A DNA stretch of 64,000 bases from Calliopsis andreniformis (GCF_051401765.1 NW_027480506.1:1178001-1242000), one strand, 5' to 3'. Shown: positions 1 to 13,700, counted from the first letter of the stretch. Numbers and translations are program-made. Notes: generated from the sequence alone by a model not told the origin.

Positions 1-174
1 AGGATTGAGGATTGAGGATTGAGGATTGAGGATTGTGGATTGGAGATTGAGGATTGAGTACTGAGGATTGAAGAATGAGGAATGAGGACTGAGGATTGAG
101 GATTGAGGATTGAATATTGAGTATTGAGGATTGAAGATTGACGATTGAGGATTGAGGATTGAGGATTGAGGATT

Positions 175-370
175 GAACATTGAGGACTGAGTGTTGAGGG
201 TTGAGTGATTAGAGTTGATGTTTGTGGATTGAGGTTTGAAGATTGCAGATTGAGTATTGAGTATTGAAAACTATGAACTGAGGATATTCTATTGAGGATT
301 GAGGATTGGCAACTGATTGTTGAGGACCGAGTGCTGAACATTGAGGATTCAGGATTGAGGATTCAGGATT
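175..370 (+). repeat. M1 module, first copy (type example)
   Basis: Complete example of M1 with core GATATTCT at 283. This subtype has AACTATGAACTG before the core and GAGTGCTGAA after it. It recurs with the same subtype at 4726, 9373, 11244, 15694 and 28014. No TATA-like or intron-like signal is evident. Confidence 0.85.
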
Positions 371-1107
371 GTTGTTTGAGGACTGAGGATTGAGGATTGA
401 GGATTGAGGATTGAGGATTGAGGATTGAGGATTGTAGATTGAGGACTGTGTATCGCGGATTGAACATTGAGGATTGAGGATTGAGGATTGAGGATTGAGG
501 ATTGAGGACTGAAGATTGTATATTGATGGTTGAAGGTTGAGGATTGATGATTGAGTGTTGTGGATTGAGGACGAGGACTAAGGGATGAGTATTGATGTCT
601 GAGGTCTGAGGATTGAGGATTGAGGAATGAGAATTGAGGATTGAGGATTGAGGATTGAGTATTGAGTATTGAAGATTGATAATTGATGATTGAGGATTGA
701 GGATTGAGGATTGAGGATTGAGGATTGGGGATTGAGGAGTGACGATTGAGGATTGAGTATTGAAGATTGAGGATTGAATATTGAGGATTGGGGACTGAGT
801 GTTGAGGGTTGAGTGGTGAGAATTGATGTTTGTGGATAGAGATTTGAAGATTGCAGATTGAGTATTGAGTATTGAAACCTGTGAATTGATGATATTCTAT
901 TGAGGATTGAGGATTGACAGCTGACTGTTGAGGCCAGAGGTCTGAAGATTGAGGATTCAGGTTTGAGGATACAGGATTGAGGTTTGAGGACTGAGGATTG
1001 AGGATTGAGTACTGAGGATTGAGCATTGAAGATTGAGGATTGAGGAATGAGGATTGAGGATTGAGGATGAGGGCTGAGGGTTGAGGATTGAGGTTTGAGG
1101 ACTGAGG

Positions 1108-1359
1108 ACTGAGGATTGAGGGTTGAGAATTGAGGATTGAGGATTCAGGATTGAAGACTGAGTATTGCGAATTGAGGATTGACGGTTGAGTATTGAGGAT
1201 TGATGGTTGAGGGTTGTGTGTTGAATGTTGGGGATGGAGGATTGAGGGTTGAGAATTGAGGATTGAGGATTCAGGATTGAAGATTGAGTATTGCGAATTG
1301 AGGATTGACGGTTGAGTATTGAGGATTGATGGTTGAGGGTTGTGTGTTGAATGTTGGGG
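1108..1359 (+). repeat. 126 bp tandem duplication
   Basis: Two units of 18 heptamers each. Checks: AGTATTGCGA at 1161 and 1287, GTGTGTTGAA at 1216 and 1342. Units differ by one base near the start (GACTG against GATTG). The pair is preserved in segment A copy 2 (about 12069-12320). Confidence 0.92.
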
Positions 1360-1718
1360 ATGGAGGATTGAGGATTGAGGACTGAGAATTGAGTATTGAA
1401 GATTGAGTATTGATGATTGAAGATTGAGGATTGTGGATTGAGGTTTGAGTATTGAGGACGAGGACTGACGGTTGAGGATTGAAGTCTGAGGATTGAGGAT
1501 TGAGGATAGAGGACTGAGGATTGAGGATTGAGGATGGAGCATTGAGGATTGAAGATTGAGTACTGGGGAATGAGGATTGAAGATTCAGGATTGGGGATTG
1601 AGGATCTAGGATTGGAGATTGATTATTGAGGATTGAAGATTGAGGATTGAGGATTGAGGATTGAGGATTCAGGATTGAGGATTGAGGATTGAGGATTGGG
1701 GATTGAGGGTTGAGTATT

Positions 1719-2360
1719 GACGTTTTAGGACTGAGGATTGAGGTTTCAGAATTGAGGGTTGAGGCCTGAGGATTGAGGATTCAGAATTGAGGTTTGAGGA
1801 CAGAGGATTGAGGACAGAAGATTGAGTATTGAGGATTGAAGGTTGAGGATTGAGGATTGAGGATTGAGTATTGACAATGAGGGCTGAGGGTTGAGGATTG
1901 AGGTCTGAGGTCGGACGTCTGAGGATTGAGGATTGAGGATTGAGGATTGAGGAATGAAGATTGAGGATTGAGGATTGAGGATTGAGGATTGAGGATTGAG
2001 GATTGAGGATTGAGGATTGGGGATTGAGGATTGAGGATTGACGTTTTAGGGCTGAGGATTGAGGATTCAGAATTGAGGTTTGAGGACTGAGGATTGAGGA
2101 TTCAGAATTGAGGTTTGAGGACAGAGGATTGAGGATTGAAGATTGAGTACTGAGGATTGAAGGTTGAGGATTGAGGATTGAGGATTGAGTATTGACAATG
2201 AGGGCTGAGGGTTGAGGATTGAGGTCTGAGGTCGGACGTCTGAGGATTGAGGATTGAGGATTGAAGACTGAGGATTGAGGATTGAGGACATGGTCTGAGG
2301 GTTGAGGATTGAGGTTTGAGGTCTGAGGACTGAGGATCGAGGATTGAGAATTGAGGATTG
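1719..2360 (+). repeat. 321 bp tandem duplication with GGACGTCT unit
   Basis: Period 321 bp, checked at CGTTTTAGG (1721 and 2042) and TCGGACGTCT (1911 and 2232). The palindrome GACGTC is rare in this array: 1914 and 2235, and the copies near 12875 and 13196. The pair is preserved in segment A copy 2. Confidence 0.85.
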
Positions 2361-3109
2361 GGGACTGAGGATTGAAGATTGAGGATTGGGCATTGAGGAT
2401 TGAAGAATGAGGATTGAGGATTGACGATTGAGGATTGGGTATCGCGGATTGAACATTGAGGATTGAGGATTGAGGATTGAGGAATGAAGATTGTATATTG
2501 ATGATTGACGATTGAGGATTGAGGTTTGAGGATTGAGGATTGAGGATAGAGGACTGAGGACTGAGGATTGAGGATGGAGCATTGACGATTGAAGATTGAG
2601 GACTGGGGAATGAGGATTGAAGATTGAGGATTAAGGATTGAGGATCTGGGATTGGAGATTGATTATTGAGGATTGAAGATTGAGGTCTGAGGATTGAGTG
2701 TTGAGGATTGATAATTGAGAATTGAGGACGAGGACTGAGGGTTGAGGATTGAGGTTATAGGAATGAGGATTGAGGATTGAGGATTGAGGATTGAGGATTG
2801 AAGATTGAAGAAGGAGGATTGAGGATTGAGGGTTGAGGATTGAGGATTGAGGATTGAGGATTGGGTATTGAGGATTGAAGAAGGAGGATTGAGGATTGAG
2901 GATTGAGGATTGAGGATTGAAGATTGAGTATTGAGGATTGAAGATGGACGATTGAGGATTGAGTATTGAGGATTGAAGATCGAGGATTGAGGATTGAGGA
3001 TTGAGGATTGAGGATTGAATGTTGAGGATGAGGGCTGAGGATTGAGGATTGAGAATGAGGGCTGAGGGTTGAGAATGAGGGCTGAGGGTTGGATATTCAG
3101 GTTTGAGTA

Positions 3110-3137
3110 TAGAATCCTGAGAATTCAGGATATTCTA
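3110..3137. repeat. M3 dyad (hairpin-capable), segment A copy 1
   Basis: ATCCTGA and TCAGGAT are perfect inverted 7 bp arms around a GAAT spacer (3114-3131). The dyad extends outward to 11 bp arms (TAGAATCCTGA on the left) if a two-base AT bulge on the right is allowed. The spacer and right arm form GAATTC. The left arm is the - strand version of the heptamer on the + strand. Confidence 0.85.
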
Positions 3138-3722
3138 TTGAGCATTGAGAATTGAGGATTGATGGTTGAGTATTGAGGATTGAGGATTGAGGATTGAGGA
3201 TTGAGTATTGTAGATTGAGGATTGATGATTGAGGATTGACGATTGAGGATTGAGGATTGAGAATTGAGGATTGAGGACTGAAGACTGTATATTGATGATT
3301 GAAGATTGAGGATTGAGGATTGAGTGTTGTGGATTGAGGACGAGGACTGAGGGTTGAGTATTGATGTCTGAGGTCTGAGGATTGAGGATTGAGGATTGAG
3401 AATTGAGGATTGAGGATTGAGTATTGAGGATTGAAGATTGTGGATTGTGGATTGAGGATTGAGGATTGAGGACTGAAGATTGTATATTGATGATTGAAGA
3501 TTGAGGATTGAGGATTGAGTGTTGTGGATTGAGGACGAGGACTGACGGTTGAGTATTGATGTCTGAGGTCTGAGGATTGAGGGTTGAGGATTGAGAATTG
3601 AGGTTTGAGGATTGAGGATTGAGGATTGAGGATTGAGTATTGAGGATTGAATATTGAGGATTGAGGATTGAGGATTGAGGATTGAGAATGAGGGCTGAGG
3701 GTTGAGGATACATGTTTGAGTA

Positions 3723-3750
3723 TAGAATCCTGAGAATTCAGGATATTCTG
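3723..3750. repeat. M3 dyad
   Basis: Same 7 bp arms and GAAT spacer. The outermost pair is lost because the sequence ends TCTG rather than TCTA. It lies 613 bp after the previous dyad. Confidence 0.83.
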
Positions 3751-6700
3751 TTGAGCATTGGGAATTGAGGATTGATGGTTGAGTATTGAGGATTGAGGAT
3801 TGAGTATTGAGGATTGAGGATTGAGTATTGAAGATTGAGGATTGATGATTGTGGATTGAGGATTGAGGATTGAGGATTGAGAATTGAGGATTGAGGACTG
3901 AAGATTGTATATTGATGATTGAAGATTGAGGGTTGAGGATTGAGTGTTGTGGATTGAGGACGAGGACTGAGGGTTGAGTATTGATGTCTGAGGTCTGAGG
4001 ATTGAGGATTGAGGATTGAGAATTGAGGATTGAGGATTGAGTATTGAGGATTGAAGATTGAGGATTGTGAATTGAGGATTGAGGATTGAGGACTGAAGAT
4101 TGTATATTGATGATTGAAGATTGAGCATTGAGGATTGAGTGTTGTGGATTGAGGACGAGGACTGAGGGTTGAGTATTGATGTCTGAGGTCTGAGGATTGA
4201 GGATCGAGGATTGAGAATTGAGGATTGAGGATTGAGTATTGAGGACCGAAGATTGAGGATTGAAGAATGAGGATTGAGTATTGAGGATTGAATATTGAGG
4301 ATTGAGGATTGACGATGAGGGCTGAGGGTTGAAGGTTGAGGTTTGAGGACTGAGGACTGAGGATTGAGGATTGAGAATTGAGGATTCAGGATTGAGGATT
4401 GAAGATTGAGGATTGGGTATTGAGGATTGAAGAATGTGGATTGAGGATTGAGGATTGAGGATTGAGGATTGAGGATTGAGGATTGGAGATTGAGGATTGA
4501 GTACTGAGGATTGAAGAATGAGGAATGAGGACTGAGGATTGAGGATTGAGTATTGAAGATTGAGTATTGAGGATTGAAGATTGACGATTGAGGATTGAGG
4601 ATTGAGGATTGAGGATTGAACATTGAGGACTGAGTGTTGAGGGTTGAGTGATGAGAATTGATGTTTGTGGATAGAGGTTTGAAGATTGCAGATTGAGTAT
4701 TGAGTATTGAAAACTATGAACTGAGGATATTCTATTGAGGATTGAGGATTGGCAACTGATTGTTGAGGACTGAGTGCTGAAGATTGAGGATTCAGGATTG
4801 AGGATTCAGGATTGTTGTTTGAGGCCTGAGGATTGAGGATTGAGGATTGAGGATTGAGGATTGAGGATTGAGGATTGTAGATTGGGGACTGTGTATCGCG
4901 GATTGAACATTGAGGGTTGAGGATTGAGGATTGAGGATTGAGGATTGAGGACTGAAGATTGTATATTGATGGTTGAAGGTTGAGGATTGATGATTGAGTG
5001 TTGTGGATTGAGGACGAGGACTAAGGGTTGAGTATTGATGTCTGAGGTCTGAGGATTGAGGATTGAGGATTGAGAATTGAGGATTGAGGATTGAGGATTG
5101 AGTATTGAGTATTGAAGATTGATAATTGATGATTGAGGATTGAGGATTGAGGATTGAGGATTGAGGATTGAGGATTGAGGATTGAGGATTGAAGATTGAG
5201 GATTGGGTATTGAGGATTGAAGAATGAGGTTTGAGAATTGTGGATTGAGGATTGAGGATTGAAGATTGAGTTTTGAGGATTGAAGACTGCCGATTGAGGA
5301 TTGAGGACTGAGGATTGAGGATTGAGGATTGAGGATTGAGGATTGAGGATTGAGGATTGAGGATTGAGGATGAGGGCTGAGGGTTGAGGATTGAGGTTTG
5401 AGGACTGAGGACTGAGGATTGAGGATTGAGAATTAAGGATTGAGTATTGAGGATTGAAGATTGAGGATTGGGTATTGAGGATTGAAGAATGAGGATTGAG
5501 CATTGAGGATTGAGGATTGAGTGTTGAGGATTGAAGATTGAGTATTGATGGCTTAAGACTGACGATAGAGTATTGAGGAATGAAGATTGAGGATTGGGTA
5601 TTGAGGATTGAAGAATGAGGATTGAAGATTGAGGATTGAGGATTGAGTGTTGTGGATTGAGGACGAGGACTGTGGGTTGAGTATTGATGTCTGAGGTCTG
5701 AGGATTGAGGATTGAGGATTGAGGATTGAGGATTGAGGATTGAATATTGAGGATTGGGGACTGAGTGTTGAGGGTTGAGTGGTGAGAATTGATGTTTGTG
5801 GATAGAGATTTGAAGATTGCAGATTGAGTATTGAGAATTGAAAACTGTGAATTGATGATATTGACAGCTGTTTGTTGAGGTCTGTGGTCTGAAGATTGAG
5901 GATTCAGGATTGAGGATACAGGATTGAGGTTTGAGGACTGAGGATTGAGGATTGAGGATTGAGGATTGAGGATTGAGGATTGAGGATTGAGGATTGAGGA
6001 TGAGGGCTGAGGGTTGAGGATTGAGGTTTGAGGACTGAGGACTGAGGATTGAGGATTGTGAATTAAGGATTGAGTATTGAGGATTGAAGATTGAGGATTG
6101 GGTATTGAGGATTGAAGAATGAGGATTGAGGATTGAGGATTGTGAATAGAGGATTGAGGATTGAGGATTGAAGATTGAGGATAGGGTATTGAGGATTGAA
6201 AAATGAGGATTCAGGATTGAGGATTGAGTGTTGAGGATTGAAGATTGAGTATTGAGGGTTTAAGGCTGACGACTGAGGATTGAGGATTGAGGATTGAGGA
6301 TTGAGGATTGAGGATTGATGATTGAGTATTGAGGATTCAAGATTGAGGATTAAGGATTGAGGATTGGGGATTGAGGATCTAGGATTGGAGATTGATTATT
6401 GAGGATTGAAGATTGAGGGTTGAGGATTGAGGATTGAGTATTGATAATTGAGACTTGAGGATGAGGACTGAGGGTTGAGGATTAAGGATTGAGGATTGAG
6501 GATTGAGGATTGAGGATTGAGGATTGAGGATTGAGGATTGAGGATGGGGGCTGAGGGTTGAGGATTGAGGTTTGAGGACTGAGGACAGAGGATTGAGGAT
6601 TGAGAATTAAGGATTGAGTATTGAGTATTGAAGATTGAGGATTGGGTATTGAGGATTGCAGAATGAAGATTGAGCATTGAGGATTGAGAATTGAGTGTTG

Positions 6701-7484
6701 AGGATTGAAGATTGAGTATTGAGGGCTTAAGACTGACGATTGAGTATTGAGGAATGAAGATTGAGGATTGGGTATTGAGCATTGAAGAATGAGGATTGAG
6801 GATTGAGGATTGAGGATTGAGTGCCGAGGAATGAAGATTGAGTATTGAGGGTTTAAGACTGACGCTTGAGGATTGAGGATTGAGGATTGAGGATTGAGGA
6901 TTGAGGATTGAAGGTTGAGGATTGAGGATTGAGTATTGAGTATTGAAGATTGAGGATTCAAGATTCAGTATTGAGGATTGAAGATTGGGAACTGAGGATT
7001 GAGGATTCAACATTGAGGACTGAGTGTTGAGTGTTGAGTGATGAGAATTGATGTTTGTGGATAGAGATTTGAAGATTGCAGATTGAGTATTAAGCATTGA
7101 AAACTTTGAATTGAGGATATTCTATTGAGGTTTGAGGATGGACAACTGATTGTTGAGGACTGAGGTCTGAAGATTGAGGATTCAGGATTGAGGATTCAGA
7201 ATTGAGGTTTGAGGACTAAGGATTGAGGATTGAAGACTGAGGATTGAGGATTGGGGATGAGGGCTGAGGGTTGAGGATTGAGGTTTGAGGACTGAGGACT
7301 GAGGATTGAGGATTGAGGATTGAGGATTGAAGATTGAGTATTGAGGATTGAAGATCGAGGATTGAGGATTGAGGATTGAGGATTGAGGATTGAAAGTTGA
7401 GGATGAGGGCTGAGGATTGAGGATTGAGAATGAGGGCTGAGGGTTGAGAATGAGGGCTGAGGGTTGGATATTCAGGTTTGAGTA

Positions 7485-7512
7485 TAGAATCCTGAGAATT
7501 CAGGATATTCTA
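7485..7512. repeat. M3 dyad
   Basis: Full 11 bp extended arms. It follows a tract with two M5-like GAATGAGGGCTGAGG runs, as at 3110. Confidence 0.83.
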
Positions 7513-8089
7513 TTGAGCATTGAGAATTGAGTATTGATGGTTGAGTATTGAGGATTGAGGATTGAGGATTGAGTATTGTAGATTGAGGATTGATGATTGA
7601 GGATTGACGATTGAGGATTGAGGATTAGGAATTGAGGATTGAGGACTGAAGACTGTATATTGATGATTGAAGATTGAGGATTGAGGATTGAGTGTTGTGG
7701 ATTGAGGACGAGGACTGAGGGTTGAGTATTGATGTCTGAGGTCTGAGGATTGAGGATTGAGGATTGAGAATTGAGGATTGAGGATTGAGCATTGAGGATT
7801 GAAGATTGTGGATTGTGGATTGAGGATTGAGGTTTGAGGACTGAAGATTGTATATTGATGATTGAAGATTGAGGATTGAGGATTGAGTGTTGTGGATTGA
7901 GGACGAGGACTGAGGGTTGAGTATTGATGTCTGAGGTCTGAGGATTGAGGATTGAGGATTGAGAATTAAGGTTTGAGGATTGAGGATTGAGGATTGAGGA
8001 TTGAGTATTGAGGATTGAATATTAAGGATTGAGGATTGAGGATTGAGGATTGAGAATGAGGCTGAGGGTTGAGGATACATGTTTGAGTA

Positions 8090-8117
8090 TAGAATCCTGA
8101 GAATTCAGGATATTCTG
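8090..8117. repeat. M3 dyad
   Basis: TCTG-ending form, 605 bp after the dyad at 7485. Confidence 0.82.
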
Positions 8118-9235
8118 TTGAGCATTGAGAATTGAGGATTGATGGTTGAGTATTGAGGATTGAGGATTGAGGATTGAGGATTGAGGATTGAGTATTGAAG
8201 ATTGAGGATTGATGATTGAGGATTGAGGATTGAGGATTGAGGATTGAGAATTGAGGATTGAGGACTGAAGATTGTATATTGATGATTGAAGATTGAGGAT
8301 TGAGGATTGAGTGTTGTGGATTGAGGACGAGGACTGAGGGTTGAGCATTGATGTCTGAGGTCTGAGGATCGAGGATTGAGGAATGAGAATTGAGGATTGA
8401 GGATTGAGTATTGAGGATTGAAGATTGAGGATTGTGGATTGAGGATTGAGGATTGAGGACTGAAGATTGTATATTGATGATTGAAGATTGAGCATTGAGG
8501 ATTGAGTGTTGTGGATTGAGGACGAGGACTGAGGGTTGAGTATTGATGTCTGAGGTCTGAGGATTGAGGATCGAGGATTGAGAATTCAGGATTGAGGATT
8601 GAGTATTGAGGACTGAAGATTGAGGATTGAAGATTGAGGATTGAGTATTGAGTATTGAATATTGAGGATTGAGGATTGAGGATTGAGGATTGAGGATTGA
8701 CGATGAGGGCTGAGGGTTGAGGATTGAGGTTTGAGGACTGAGGACTGAGGATTGAGGATTGAGAATTGAGGATTCAGGATTGAGGATTGAAGATTGAGGA
8801 TTGGGTATTGAGGATTGAAGAATGAGGATTGAGGATTGAGGATTGTCGATTGAGGATTGAGGATTGAGGATTGAACATTGAGGACTGAGTGTTGAGGGTT
8901 GAGTGATGAGAATTGATGTTTGTGGATAGAGGTTTGAAGATTGCAGATTGAGTATTGAGTCTTGAACGCTGTGAATTGAGGATATTCTATTGAGGATTGA
9001 GGATTGACAATTGATTGTTGAGGACTGAGGGCCGAAGATTGAGGATTCAGGATTGAGGATTCAGAGCTGAGGTTTGAGGACTGAGGATTGAGGATTGAAG
9101 ATTCAGTATCGAGGATTGAAGATTGAGGATTGAGGATTGAAGATTGAGTATTGAGGATTGAAGACTGACGGTTGAGGATTGAGGACTGAGGATTGAGGAT
9201 TGAGGACTGACGATTGAAGATTGACGATTGAGGAT

Positions 9236-9647
9236 TGAGGATTGAGGATTGAGGATTGAAGATTGAGGATTGGGGACTGAGTGTTGAGGGTTGAGTGATG
9301 AGAATTGATGTTTGTGGATAGAGATTTGAAGATTGCAAATTGAGTATTACGTATTGAAAACTATGAACTGAGGATATTCTATTGAGGATTGAGGATTGGC
9401 AACTGATTGTTGAGGACTGAGTGCTGAAGATTGAGGATTCAGGATTGAGGATTCAGGATTGTTGTTTGAGGACTGAGGATTGAGGATTGAGGATTGAGGA
9501 TTGAGGATTGAGGATTGAGGATTGAAGATTGAGGATTGTGTATCGCCGATTGAACATTGAGGATTGAGGATTGAGGATTGAGGATTGAGGATTGAGGACT
9601 GGAGATTGTATATTGATGGTTGAAGGTTGAGGATTGATGATTTAGTG
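9236..9647 (+). repeat. A-like linker between segments B and C, copy 1
   Basis: This stretch holds an M1 copy (core 9373), a variant M4 (TATCGCCG at 9541, with C in place of the usual second G) and the units leading to an M2 module. Its order resembles 4590-5020 and 15590-15990 more than the corresponding place in the right-hand superblock, which is filled instead by a second copy of a 609 bp unit. It looks like a patch of segment A placed between B and C by exchange. Confidence 0.7.
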
Positions 9648-10770
9648 TTGTGGATTGAGGACGAGGACTGAGGGTTGAGTATTGATGTCTGAGGTCTGAG
9701 GATTGAGGATTGAGGATTGAGAATTCAGGACTGAGGATTGAGGATTGAGTATTGAGTATTGAAGATTGATAATTGATGATTGAGGATTGAGGATTGAGGA
9801 TTGAGGATTGAGGATTGAGGATTGAGAATTGAGGATTGAAGGTTGAGGATTGGGGATTGAGGAGTGACGATTGAGGATTGAGGATTGAGGATTGAAGATT
9901 GAGTATTGAGGATTGCAGACTGACGATTGAGGATTGATGATTGAAGGTTGAGGATTGAGGATTGAAGATTGAGTATTGAGGATTGAAGATTGTGGGTTGA
10001 CGATTGAGGATTGAGTATTGAGGAATGAAGATTGAGGATTGAGGATTGAGGATTGAGGATTGAGGATTGATGATTGAGTATTGAGGATTGAGGATTGAGA
10101 ATTGAGGTTTGAGGATTGAGGATTGAGGATTGAGGATTGAGTATTGAGGATTGAATATTGAGGATTGAGGATTGAGGATTGAGGATTGAGAATGAGGGCT
10201 GAGGGTTGAGGATACATGTTTGAGTATAGAATCCTGAGAATTCAGGATATTCTGTTGAGCATTGAGAATTGAGGATTGATGGTTGAGTATTGAGGATTGA
10301 GGATTGAGTATTGAGGATTGAGGATTGAGTATTGAAGATTGAGGATTGATGATTGAGGATTGAGGATTGAGGATTGAGGATTGAGAATTGAGGAATGAGG
10401 ACTGAAGATTGTATATTGATGATTGAAGATTGAGGGTTGAGGATTGAGTGTTGTGGATTGAGGACGAGGACTGAGGGTTGAGTATTGATGTCGGAGGTCT
10501 GAGGATTGAGGATTGAGGATTGAGAATTGAGGATTGAGGATTGAGTATTGAGGATTGAAGATTGAGGATTGTGGATTGAGGAATGAGGATTGAGGACTGA
10601 AGATTGTATATTGATGATTGAAGATTGAGCATTGAGGATGGAGTGTTGTGGATTGAGGACGAGGACTGAGGGTTGAGTATTGATGTCTGAGGTCTGAGGA
10701 TTGAGGATCGAGGATTGAGAATTGAGGATTGAGGATTGAGTATTGAGGACTGAAGATTGAGGATTGAAGA
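9648..10770 (+). repeat. Superblock segment C, copy 1
   Basis: Matches 26599-27721 at a constant offset of 16,951, including the M3 dyad (10227 against 27178). After 10770 this copy continues for about 200 bp with an M5 module. The right-hand copy lacks 181 bp of it and rejoins at the tract before TTGGAGATTG (11001 against 27771). The missing length is 26 heptamers minus one base, as expected if the lost piece included one 6 bp unit. Confidence 0.88.
10227..10254. repeat. M3 dyad
   Basis: TCTG-ending form in segment C copy 1, preceded by GATACATG. Confidence 0.82.
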
Positions 10771-13700
10771 ATGAGGATAGAGTATTGAGGATTGAATATT
10801 GAGGATTGAGGATTGAGGATTGAGGATTGACGATGAGGGCTGAGGGTTGAGGATTGAGGGTTGAGGACTGAGGACTGAGGATTGAGGATTGAGAATTGAG
10901 GATTCAGGATTGAGGATTGAAGATTGAGGATTGGGTATTGAGGATTGAAGAATGAGGATTGAGGATTGAGGATTGAGGATTGAGGATTGAGGATTGTGGA
11001 TTGGAGATTGAGGATTGAGTACTGAGGATTGAAGAATGAGGAATGAGGACTGAGGATTGAGGATTGAGGATTGAATATTGAGTATTGAGGATTGAAGATT
11101 GACGATTGAGGATTGAGGATTGAGGATTGAGGATTGAACATTGAGGACTGAGTGTTGAGGGTTGAGTGATTAGAGTTGATGTTTGTGGATTGAGGTTTGA
11201 AGATTGCAGATTGAGTATTGAGTATTGAAAACTATGAACTGAGGATATTCTATTGAGGATTGAGGATTGGCAACTGATTGTTGAGGACCGAGTGCTGAAC
11301 ATTGAGGATTCAGGATTGAGGATTCAGGATTGTTGTTTGAGGACTGAGGATTGAGGATTGAGGATTGAGGATTGAGGATTGAGGATTGAGGATTGTAGAT
11401 TGAGGACTGTGTATCGCGGATTGAACATTGAGGATTGAGGATTGAGGATTGAGGATTGAGGATTGAGGACTGAAGATTGTATATTGATGGTTGAAGGTTG
11501 AGGATTGATGATTGAGTGTTGTGGATTGAGGACGAGGACTAAGGGATGAGTATTGATGTCTGAGGTCTGAGGATTGAGGATTGAGGAATGAGAATTGAGG
11601 ATTGAGGATTGAGGATTGAGTATTGAGTATTGAAGATTGATAATTGATGATTGAGGATTGAGGATTGAGGATTGAGGATTGAGGATTGGGGATTGAGGAG
11701 TGACGATTGAGGATTGAGTATTGAAGATTGAGGATTGAATATTGAGGATTGGGGACTGAGTGTTGAGGGTTGAGTGGTGAGAATTGATGTTTGTGGATAG
11801 AGATTTGAAGATTGCAGATTGAGTATTGAGTATTGAAACCTGTGAATTGATGATATTCTATTGAGGATTGAGGATTGACAGCTGACTGTTGAGGCCAGAG
11901 GTCTGAAGATTGAGGATTCAGGTTTGAGGATACAGGATTGAGGTTTGAGGACTGAGGATTGAGGATTGAGTACTGAGGATTGAGCATTGAAGATTGAGGA
12001 TTGAGGAATGAGGATTGAGGATTGAGGATGAGGGCTGAGGGTTGAGGATTGAGGTTTGAGGACTGAGGACTGAGGATTGAGGGTTGAGAATTGAGGATTG
12101 AGGATTCAGGATTGAAGACTGAGTATTGCGAATTGAGGATTGACGGTTGAGTATTGAGGATTGATGGTTGAGGGTTGTGTGTTGAATGTTGGGGATGGAG
12201 GATTGAGGGTTGAGAATTGAGGATTGAGGATTCAGGATTGAAGATTGAGTATTGCGAATTGAGGATTGACGGTTGAGTATTGAGGATTGATGGTTGAGGG
12301 TTGTGTGTTGAATGTTGGGGATGGAGGATTGAGGATTGAGGACTGAGAATTGAGTATTGAAGATTGAGTATTGATGATTGAAGATTGAGGATTGTGGATT
12401 GAGGTTTGAGTATTGAGGACGAGGACTGACGGTTGAGGATTGAAGTCTGAGGATTGAGGATTGAGGATAGAGGACTGAGGATTGAGGATTGAGGATGGAG
12501 CATTGAGGATTGAAGATTGAGTACTGGGGAATGAGGATTGAAGATTGAGGATTGGGGATTGAGGATCTAGGATTGGAGATTGATTATTGAGGATTGAAGA
12601 TTGAGGATTGAGGATTGAGGATTGAGGATTCAGGATTGAGGATTGAGGATTGAGGATTGGGGATTGAGGGTTGAGTATTGACGTTTTAGGACTGAGGATT
12701 GAGGTTTCAGAATTGAGGGTTGAGGCCTGAGGATTGAGGATTCAGAATTGAGGTTTGAGGACAGAGGATTGAGGACAGAAGATTGAGTATTGAGGATTGA
12801 AGGTTGAGGATTGAGGATTGAGGATTGAGTATTGACAATGAGGGCTGAGGGTTGAGGATTGAGGTCTGAGGTCGGACGTCTGAGGATTGAGGATTGAGGA
12901 TTGAGGATTGAGGAATGAAGATTGAGGATTGAGGATTGAGGATTGAGGATTGAGGATTGAGGATTGAGGATTGAGGATTGGGGATTGAGGATTGAGGATT
13001 GACGTTTTAGGGCTGAGGATTGAGGATTCAGAATTGAGGTTTGAGGACTGAGGATTGAGGATTCAGAATTGAGGTTTGAGGACAGAGGATTGAGGATTGA
13101 AGATTGAGTACTGAGGATTGAAGGTTGAGGATTGAGGATTGAGGATTGAGTATTGACAATGAGGGCTGAGGGTTGAGGATTGAGGTCTGAGGTCGGACGT
13201 CTGAGGATTGAGGATTGAGGATTGAAGACTGAGGATTGAGGATTGAGGACATGGTCTGAGGGTTGAGGATTGAGGTTTGAGGTCTGAGGACTGAGGATCG
13301 AGGATTGAGAATTGAGGATTGGGGACTGAGGATTGAAGATTGAGGATTGGGCATTGAGGATTGAAGAATGAGGATTGAGGATTGACGATTGAGGATTGGG
13401 TATCGCGGATTGAACATTGAGGATTGAGGATTGAGGATTGAGGAATGAAGATTGTATATTGATGATTGACGATTGAGGATTGAGGTTTGAGGATTGAGGA
13501 TTGAGGATAGAGGACTGAGGACTGAGGATTGAGGATGGAGCATTGACGATTGAAGATTGAGGACTGGGGAATGAGGATTGAAGATTGAGGATTAAGGATT
13601 GAGGATCTGGGATTGGAGATTGATTATTGAGGATTGAAGATTGAGGTCTGAGGATTGAGTGTTGAGGATTGATAATTGAGAATTGAGGACGAGGACTGAG

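Larger units (their letters stand above)
1..5335 (+). repeat. Superblock segment A, copy 1
   Basis: This segment matches 10962-16303 almost base for base, at offset 10,961 up to about 4.43 kb and 10,968 after it, because the second copy has one extra heptamer near 15.42 kb. Differences seen are rare single bases (for example CAGG against GAGG near 1587). It holds M1 cores at 283, 891 and 4726, M3 dyads at 3110 and 3723, a 126 bp tandem repeat (1108-1359) and a 321 bp repeat (about 1719-2250). The left edge is the window edge. At about 5340 it joins segment B directly, unlike copy 2, which continues into segment D. Confidence 0.93.
5340..9235 (+). repeat. Superblock segment B, copy 1
   Basis: Matches 22032-26055. 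The offset is 16,692 on the left and 16,685 from about 7.6 kb, and becomes 16,811 then 16,818 after about 8.83 kb, because copy 2 carries 126 bp more there plus one further heptamer. It contains M1 cores at 5857 (shortened), 7116 and 8981 and M3 dyads at 7485 and 8090. A 630 bp tandem duplication is visible in full only in copy 2; here its left unit is cut by the A-B join at about 5340. Confidence 0.9.

Noticed and set aside
3110..3137. M3 dyad as a transcription terminator or site-specific recombinase site
   Set aside because: No T-tract follows the hairpin on either strand, the spacer is only 4 bp, and no recombinase gene or unique flank exists. It remains a structural curiosity.
3097..4623. 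508-codon - strand open frame, and all other long - strand frames, as coding regions
   Set aside because: Same cause. Frame length follows the distance between variant units that create stops, not any domain. The near-identical tract at 14.06-15.59 kb is broken into different frames by a few bases.
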